Part shown: positions 1 to 5,332 of the stretch, piece after piece | How positions within the stretch are numbered: the stretch's first letter is position 1 | How the letters are laid out: every line of letters begins with the position of its first letter | Assembly: GCA_002293265.1 (NCBI GenBank) | Contig: DBCW01000058.1 | Span: 30,062-35,393 of the forward strand | DNA length: 5,332 bases | DNA from: Eggerthellales bacterium UBA948 | Lineage (GTDB): Bacteria; Actinomycetota; Coriobacteriia; Coriobacteriales; UBA8131 | Direction of reading: 5' to 3' | Position numbers and translations under genes: made by a program | Notes under the pieces: model-generated | Told to the model about the DNA's origin: nothing | Databases searched by the model: none | Seen by the model: only the letters and a program-made list of their open reading frames with translations

Positions 1-12
1 ATGCGTTTGTGG

Positions 13-32
13 ATTCCCGCCTTCGCGGGAAT
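13..32. repeat. REP-like palindrome (8-bp stem, 4-nt loop)
   Basis: A perfect inverted repeat pairs ATTCCCGC (13-20) with GCGGGAAT (25-32) around a CTTC loop. It is followed by GACAGGGAG. This core, known on the other strand as CATTCCCGCGAAGGCGGGAAT, occurs as a dispersed intergenic repeat in many unrelated bacteria; that is general knowledge and not a search result. No T-run follows on either strand, so it does not look like a standard intrinsic terminator. It may mark the 3' end of a gene lying left of the window. The structure is certain; its role is inferred. Confidence 0.75.
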
Positions 33-75
33 GACAGGGAGTTTTGAGCGAATATCGATGTGATGCGGAATGACA
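28..75. repeat. Direct repeat GGAATGACA, two copies 39 bp apart
   Basis: GGAATGACA occurs at 28-36, as the right flank of the palindrome, and again at 67-75. The sequence between the copies is not repeated. The second copy is preceded by GC and lacks the full palindrome. It may be a decayed or partial unit of the same repeat family, so the element may span roughly 11-76. The two copies are directly visible; the idea of one composite element is inference. Confidence 0.5.
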
Positions 76-206
76 CAACTGCCCTAAACACTAATTTAGC
101 TCAAGCAATTAATCGGTATTTCCCGGTTTGTTACCTGCGCTCTGCTCACTCTTTTGGTAGACTTATATCCCAGTGGTTTTCCGCTGGTGAAAGGTAAGGT
201 TCGTTT

Positions 207-1172
207 GTGACCGATGTTGTCACTGCCCTCGTGCTGTGCGTGGGCATCCCAATTGTTTTCTGTGTTGCCATTCCTGTAGTAATAATGGCCATGTTGGCAC
301 CCTCTCTTGACGAAAGAGCTCCTAAAACCAAGAATTTTCGCGGCGCCCAGGTCTATAACGGTCTGGGAATTGTGTGGTTTGTTTGGCTGATTTCGTTTTG
401 GGTGGGCGCTCAATTGCTTGAGTTGCTAAACTTGGGGCAGCCGTATTGGGTTACCTATATAGCGCGACTCTTCCCGCTAATTGCCGGTTCGTGTGCTTTT
501 GGCTTGTTCGATGATTGGGCGGGCAGCAATATATTTAAGGGATTTAAAGGTCACCTTAGGGCACTTGCAAAAGGTCAACTAACTACCGGAGGCTTAAAGT
601 TTTTAGGCATCGGCTTTTTAAGTTTGTTCCTTTCGATATCGCTTTTTTACTACGGTGCCGAGACTATACCCAGAGTCATCATGGCAACCTGCGTGATTGC
701 ATTCATGGCAAATCTTATGAATCTGTTTGATCTCAGACCCGGCAGAGCGCAAAAGGTGTATCTGATAAATCTGATCGTTGGCACCATTTTTATCATTGCA
801 TTTGGTTTGGTAAACGTGCTTGAGTGGTGGGGGCTTTTAGCCGTGATTATCGCAGCACTCGGTCCGCTGCTTGCTACGTGGCGCTTTGATCTTGGAGAAA
901 AAGGCATGATCGGCGATGCCGGTGCTAACTCTATGGGAGCGTTTGTAGGTTTCATATATGCAACCTCACTGCCGCTTTGGGCTTTAACGGCGCTGGCAAT
1001 AGTGTTGGCAGCTATAAATTTACTAAGCGAAAAGGTCTCCTTTTCAAAAATAATCGCAGGAAACAGGGTCTTGTCATTTTGGGATACCTTGGGATGGAGA
1101 AAGACAGTTGACGAGCAAATAAATATTGATGAACAAACAAACAGTGTAAGAAAAACTATCGACAAAGCATAA
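207..1172 (+). CDS. MraY/WecA-like phospho-sugar transferase, multi-pass membrane protein
   Basis: This 321-residue, very hydrophobic protein belongs to the glycosyltransferase 4 superfamily (MraY, WecA, TagO). Those enzymes move a sugar-1-phosphate from a UDP-sugar to a polyprenyl phosphate at the inner membrane. Visible signatures are the Asp pair in GLFDDW (D102-D103), TTGGLK ending at K131, NLMNLFDLRPGRA (169-181) in place of the usual N-x-x-N-x-x-D-G-x-D-G, and GDAGANSMG (236-244). The C-terminal stretch EKVSFSKII (275-283) sits on a cytoplasmic tail. The His-rich loop of MraY and WecA is missing, so it is probably not the main MraY. The GTG start keeps the first membrane helix (about residues 3-32) and follows AAGGTAAGG at 191-199. 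The next in-frame ATG (285) would delete that helix. pyrG starts 39 bp downstream. The sugar and lipid substrates cannot be read from sequence. Confidence 0.85.
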   Translation: MTDVVTALVLCVGIPIVFCVAIPVVIMAMLAPSLDERAPKTKNFRGAQVYNGLGIVWFVWLISFWVGAQLLELLNLGQPYWVTYIARLFPLIAGSCAFGLFDDWAGSNIFKGFKGHLRALAKGQLTTGGLKFLGIGFLSLFLSISLFYYGAETIPRVIMATCVIAFMANLMNLFDLRPGRAQKVYLINLIVGTIFIIAFGLVNVLEWWGLLAVIIAALGPLLATWRFDLGEKGMIGDAGANSMGAFVGFIYATSLPLWALTALAIVLAAINLLSEKVSFSKIIAGNRVLSFWDTLGWRKTVDEQINIDEQTNSVRKTIDKA

Positions 1173-2840
<1,668 letters not shown>

Positions 2841-2844
2841 GCTT

Positions 2845-3957
2845 ATGAATCAACAACGCCTTTTGGAGACATTTTTTGATCTGGTAAGGATTGATTCAGA
2901 AAGCAGAAACGAGAAGCAAGTTGCAATGTATTGCAAAGAAGCTCTTGAGCGCGAAGGTTGCACAGTTGACATCGATGATTCAACCGTTGAGACCGGAGCA
3001 AATGTAGGCAATCTTGAAGCTGAGCTTAAAGGTGAACTTCCGGGCAAAATATATTTTGCCGCACACATGGATACCGTTGCTCCCGGTGTGGGCATTGAGC
3101 CGTACATTGATAGTGAGGATATGATCAGGCCGCGCGGCGAAACGATCTTAGGTGGAGATGATAAGTCGGGAGTTGCAGTGATCATCGAGCTTGTGCGGAC
3201 ACTGGCAGAGAGCAACAAGCCTCATCCCACTATCGGCATCTTGCTCACAGTTTGCGAGGAGTTAAATCTGCTTGGCGCTAGAGCCATGAAGTCACGAACA
3301 TTTAACGGCGAGCCGTGTTATGTTCTTGATGCCAATGGCTCTGTGGGAAAAGTGATTACCGGCGCACCTTTTCACAGCATTTTTAAAGCACACTTTTCTG
3401 GTGTTGCAGCTCATGCCGGTGTTGAACCGGATAAAGGAACTTCTGCTATTGAGCTTGCTGCCAAGGCGATCATCGCTATGGATCTTGGTGCCCTAAGCGA
3501 GCGTGCCACAGCAAATGTTGGCACAATACATGGTGGTAATGCCGATAATATCGTTCCGGATAGCTGTGTGATCACCGGCGAATATCGTTCTTTTCGCAAG
3601 GATGTATTGGAGAAAGTAAAGTCACAGTTAAAAGAAGCCATTGAGGGTGCGGTAACAGGCAGTGGATGCAGCGTAGATATTACTTGGCATGATGAATTTG
3701 TGGGATACGAGATATCTGAAGATGACCCCGCAGTGGTTGCAGTACTAAATGCGGCAAAGAAACTGAGGCTTGCGCCGGCGACTGAATATAGCGGTGGATG
3801 CTCCGATGCCAATGTCTTTACCGCTATGGGGCTCAACGCTGTAGTGCTTTCAACAGGAATGACAAATGTACATGGACTCACAGAACACCTGGCAAAAAAA
3901 GACCTACTCGACCTTTCTGAGCTTTGTATAGAAATTACATATAGCTTAGCCCCATAA
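2845..3957 (+). CDS. M20-family zinc metallopeptidase, PepT/YqjE-like
   Basis: This 370-residue cytoplasmic protein fits the M20 di-zinc peptidase family, close to the tripeptidase T-like branch (B. subtilis YqjE type). Members usually trim small peptides or hydrolyse N-acyl amino acids. Expected metal and catalytic residues are all present: AAHMDTV (H74, D76), GGDDKSG (bridging D105), CEE (catalytic E138, ligand E139), LDANG (D162) and NVHGLTEH (H343). The dimerisation/lid domain is marked by GVAAHAG (H190). GGCSDANVF (317-325) has Cys where I would expect Gly in related proteins. No signal peptide is seen. The start is ATG 2845 because of the AAGGAG at 2829-2834; starting at GTG 2821 would add eight residues with no family signature. 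It begins 4 bp after pyrG and probably shares its transcript. Family is firm, but substrate is unknown, so I give no gene symbol. Confidence 0.9.
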   Translation: MNQQRLLETFFDLVRIDSESRNEKQVAMYCKEALEREGCTVDIDDSTVETGANVGNLEAELKGELPGKIYFAAHMDTVAPGVGIEPYIDSEDMIRPRGETILGGDDKSGVAVIIELVRTLAESNKPHPTIGILLTVCEELNLLGARAMKSRTFNGEPCYVLDANGSVGKVITGAPFHSIFKAHFSGVAAHAGVEPDKGTSAIELAAKAIIAMDLGALSERATANVGTIHGGNADNIVPDSCVITGEYRSFRKDVLEKVKSQLKEAIEGAVTGSGCSVDITWHDEFVGYEISEDDPAVVAVLNAAKKLRLAPATEYSGGCSDANVFTAMGLNAVVLSTGMTNVHGLTEHLAKKDLLDLSELCIEITYSLAP

Positions 3958-3973
3958 TCAAAGTGATCCACAT

Positions 3974-4020
3974 AGTATACGTTATCATGAGCTATAAAAG
4001 CTCTCTTACTGTTGTATACT
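3974..4020. promoter_or_regulatory. Nested near-concentric inverted repeat, candidate operator or RNA structure
   Basis: Outer arms AGTATAC (3974-3980) and GTATACT (4014-4020) are exact reverse complements. Inside them GAGCT (3989-3993) and AGCTC (3999-4003) form a 5-bp stem with an ATAAA loop. The two dyads share almost the same centre (3997 and 3996). Each outer arm also holds the palindrome GTATAC, 39 bp apart from start to start. The right arm abuts the TATAAT box at 4021. This fits a protein-binding site controlling the LytTR unit. No T-run follows, so it is a poor terminator for the peptidase gene. The repeats are seen; the function is inferred. Confidence 0.45.
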
Positions 4021-4026
4021 TATAAT
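4021..4026 (+). promoter_or_regulatory. Candidate -10 box TATAAT for the LytTR/sensor unit
   Basis: A perfect TATAAT lies 19 bp before ATG 4046. At the normal 16-18 bp spacing there is no good -35 hexamer: the positions hold AAAGCT, AAGCTC or AGCTCT, part of the inner dyad. A promoter of this kind could depend on an activator, possibly binding the upstream dyad. Initiation near 4033 would give a very short leader for the first ATG. Confidence 0.4.
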
Positions 4027-4036
4027 ACGCTGAAGC

Positions 4037-4042
4037 GGGGGG
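4037..4042 (+). promoter_or_regulatory. G-rich ribosome binding site for the LytTR gene's first start
   Basis: GGGGGG precedes ATG 4046 with only 3 nt between, which is tight. A second in-frame ATG at 4094 has AGGAG at 4077-4081 and GGGG at 4085-4088 before it. Both starts are plausible, and the receiver domain is intact from either. Confidence 0.45.
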
Positions 4043-4045
4043 TAT

Positions 4046-4837
4046 ATGGATCGCCTGGTCAAATTAATGACCTTGCAGGAGAGTGGGGACTCGATGGGCA
4101 GCATTTCTACATCTACACCATTACGTATAGCGCTATGCGAAGACACTCAAGTTGATGCTGAGCTTTTACAAGCTTTGGTCAATTTAAGCGATGTGCCAAC
4201 TGAGGTGGAGGCATTTGGCACCGGTGAAGCGTTGATGGATATCTACAAAAAGGGTAAGTATGATCTGGTGATTTTAGATGTATTTATGGGTGAGCTAACC
4301 GGAATACAAACTGCTGAAAAGATCCGCGAGGTAGATACAAACGTGGTAATTGTCTTTACTACAACGAGCGAGGATTTTACACGCGAGGGTTATCGCCTCA
4401 ACGCTTACAAATATCTCACAAAGCCGGTTAATCTTGACGATGTAAAAGACGCATTAGGCTTAGCTGTGATGGTAAGAGATAGAGCTGCCGGTGCCTCGCT
4501 TGCCATAGTTACCGATAACGTTCCGGTATTTATCCCCTTAAACGATATTATTTTTGTGGAGTCCAGCAATCGAAAATCCTTGATATACACTTTTGATAAA
4601 ACCTATGCCACAACGATGACAATAGATTCATTAGAAAAGTTGCTACCTCCGCCACGATTTTTGCGCTCGCATCGATCATACATTGCCAATTTGGATCACG
4701 TAGACGATGTGGATGAAGACTTTATTATGGACAATGGTGAGATCGCCTATATCGCGGTAAAAAACCGGCGCAAAATAAAAAACCTCTACGACGAATACTT
4801 GTTTAATTCAATTAGAGACAATGAAAAGCCGGGATAA
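4046..4837 (+). CDS. LytTR-family response regulator (receiver + LytTR DNA-binding domain)
   Basis: This 263-residue cytoplasmic protein is a two-component transcription regulator of the LytR/AlgR/AgrA type. The receiver domain covers about residues 26-145: acidic pair E32-D33, phospho-acceptor D78 in LVILDVFMGELTG, conserved Thr around 105-107 in VIVFTTTS, and K126 in YLTKPV. The LytTR domain covers about 160-255, with IPLNDIIFVES (163-173) and the diagnostic FLRSHRSYIANLDHV (205-219). It binds DNA through a beta-strand fold, often at paired direct repeats. The first 16 residues are not part of either domain. Starting at ATG 4094 (MGSISTSTPLRIALCED) would give 247 residues and a more typical amino end, so the start is uncertain. 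Its stop codon overlaps the start of the downstream sensor gene, making that protein its likely partner. Regulated genes are unknown; self-regulation through the upstream dyad is possible. Confidence 0.93.
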   Translation: MDRLVKLMTLQESGDSMGSISTSTPLRIALCEDTQVDAELLQALVNLSDVPTEVEAFGTGEALMDIYKKGKYDLVILDVFMGELTGIQTAEKIREVDTNVVIVFTTTSEDFTREGYRLNAYKYLTKPVNLDDVKDALGLAVMVRDRAAGASLAIVTDNVPVFIPLNDIIFVESSNRKSLIYTFDKTYATTMTIDSLEKLLPPPRFLRSHRSYIANLDHVDDVDEDFIMDNGEIAYIAVKNRRKIKNLYDEYLFNSIRDNEKPG

Positions 4838-5332
4838 TGTCTGATCAGCAAAACAAACGCCTTAGAATATCTGGTGGTATTGTATATGCGATCTTACTGT
4901 TGTTCGCGCTGGTATTTATCATTGTTTCTGTTGTAGCTCCCAGTTATCAAACAGTTTATTATGACAATCAGCTCCGTCATGTTCCTGATTTTACACTAAC
5001 GAGAGATGGGGTTAATCATCAAGTAAGCCTTCCGGCCATAGTTTACGATGTCAAAAAAGGCGAGCGGCTGGTACTTACCGGTAATTATCAGACCAAACGC
5101 CATGACAGTTTGCTCGTTAAGACAGACGGTGCAAAGCTGGTCTTGTATGTGGATGACAGGGAAGCGTATTCAATTATTGGCGACGAAAACTCTTACCCGG
5201 CGTTTCAGAAGTTTCCTGCCCCCAACATCATGTTTGTAGCCCTGCCAAATGAGACCGGAAACAAAGCATTTCGCTTTGAATATACTGTTCCCGAGGCGCG
5301 AGAAAGCATAGAGCTGTCATCGGTCTATCTTG
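4837..5332 (+). CDS. Membrane-anchored sensor protein, N-terminal part (3' end beyond window)
   Basis: An open frame of 165 codons starts at ATG 4837 and has no stop before the window edge. Its first base is the last base of the regulator's TAA, so translation is probably coupled. Visible parts are a short basic cytoplasmic end (MSDQQNKRLRISGG), one strong membrane helix (about residues 14-34, rich in Leu, Val and Ile), then an extracytoplasmic region rich in beta strands. The pattern LVLYVDDREAYSIIG (101-115), PAFQKFPAPN (121-130) and FVALP (133-137) resembles the jelly-roll ligand-binding domains placed before membrane helices in Firmicutes and actinobacterial sensor kinases and diguanylate cyclases. 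This resemblance is from memory. The output domain is cut off, so kinase or GGDEF cannot be decided. Pairing with a response regulator favours a histidine kinase. The frame is certain to be open; its function is inferred. Confidence 0.82.
   Translation, partial: MSDQQNKRLRISGGIVYAILLLFALVFIIVSVVAPSYQTVYYDNQLRHVPDFTLTRDGVNHQVSLPAIVYDVKKGERLVLTGNYQTKRHDSLLVKTDGAKLVLYVDDREAYSIIGDENSYPAFQKFPAPNIMFVALPNETGNKAFRFEYTVPEARESIELSSVYL

Noticed and set aside
1..63. Short + strand frame beginning MRLWIPAFAGMTG
   Set aside because: WIPAFAGMT is what the REP-like palindrome encodes when read in this frame; it appears as spurious small proteins in many genomes. There is no ribosome binding site in view and the frame has only 20 codons.
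128..168. TTGTTA and TTATAT as a promoter for the transferase gene
   Set aside because: The spacing of about 30 bp is far outside the usual range, and no better pair was found in 77-206.
3411..3971. Minus-strand open frame of 186 codons opposite the peptidase gene
   Set aside because: It is rich in Ser, Thr, Ala and Pro without any domain, as expected from the antisense of a real gene whose M20 motifs are complete.
3989..4010. GAGCT/AGCTC hairpin as a terminator for the peptidase gene
   Set aside because: The stem is only 5 bp and the following bases (TCTTACTG) contain no T-run, so intrinsic termination is unlikely.
3978..4016. AgrA-like direct repeats TACGTTATC and ACTGTTGTA as LytTR binding sites
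   Set aside because: Both share a GTT core but miss several consensus positions, and the cores are 30 bp apart instead of about 21-22, so the match is too weak to claim.
5048..5239. Short + strand frame of 63 codons near the right edge
   Set aside because: It is out of frame with the open sensor frame starting at 4837, which has a membrane helix and a coupled start. The short frame has no coherent features.

Overview
The window holds five protein genes, all on the + strand, with about 200 bp of non-coding DNA at the left edge. The last gene runs off the right edge. The gene set suggests a bacterium of moderate GC content, judged by eye. Placement is tentative. A MraY/WecA-like transferase next to pyrG recalls the steA/mctB-pyrG neighbourhood of Actinomycetota and some Firmicutes. 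A LytTR response regulator coupled to a membrane sensor is common in Firmicutes and Coriobacteriia. A Coriobacteriia-like actinobacterium is my best guess, from context and not from any search.

Layout. Positions 1-206 are non-coding and carry a REP-like hairpin plus a second copy of its GGAATGACA flank. Positions 207-1172 encode a polytopic MraY/WecA-like phospho-sugar transferase. Positions 1212-2840 encode CTP synthase (pyrG), which has an unusual His in the glutaminase nucleophile motif. Positions 2845-3957 encode an M20-family, PepT-like metallopeptidase whose ribosome binding site lies inside the end of pyrG. These three genes are 39 bp and 4 bp apart with no visible terminator between them, so they are probably co-transcribed.

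Positions 3958-4045 form an 88-bp spacer with a nearly concentric nested dyad and a perfect TATAAT box. This looks like the control region of a second unit. That unit is a LytTR response regulator (4046-4837) whose stop codon overlaps the start of a membrane-anchored sensor gene (4837 to the edge). The sensor fragment shows one membrane segment and a beta-rich extracytoplasmic domain; its output domain lies outside the window.

The first unit looks like housekeeping: cell-envelope lipid-linked sugar chemistry, CTP supply and peptide turnover. The second is a signalling module. Its signal and targets cannot be read from this sequence. I saw no tRNA, rRNA, CRISPR, insertion sequence or phage gene. 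The best candidates for something unusual are the PyrG Gln-to-His change and the nested dyad in front of the LytTR/sensor pair.
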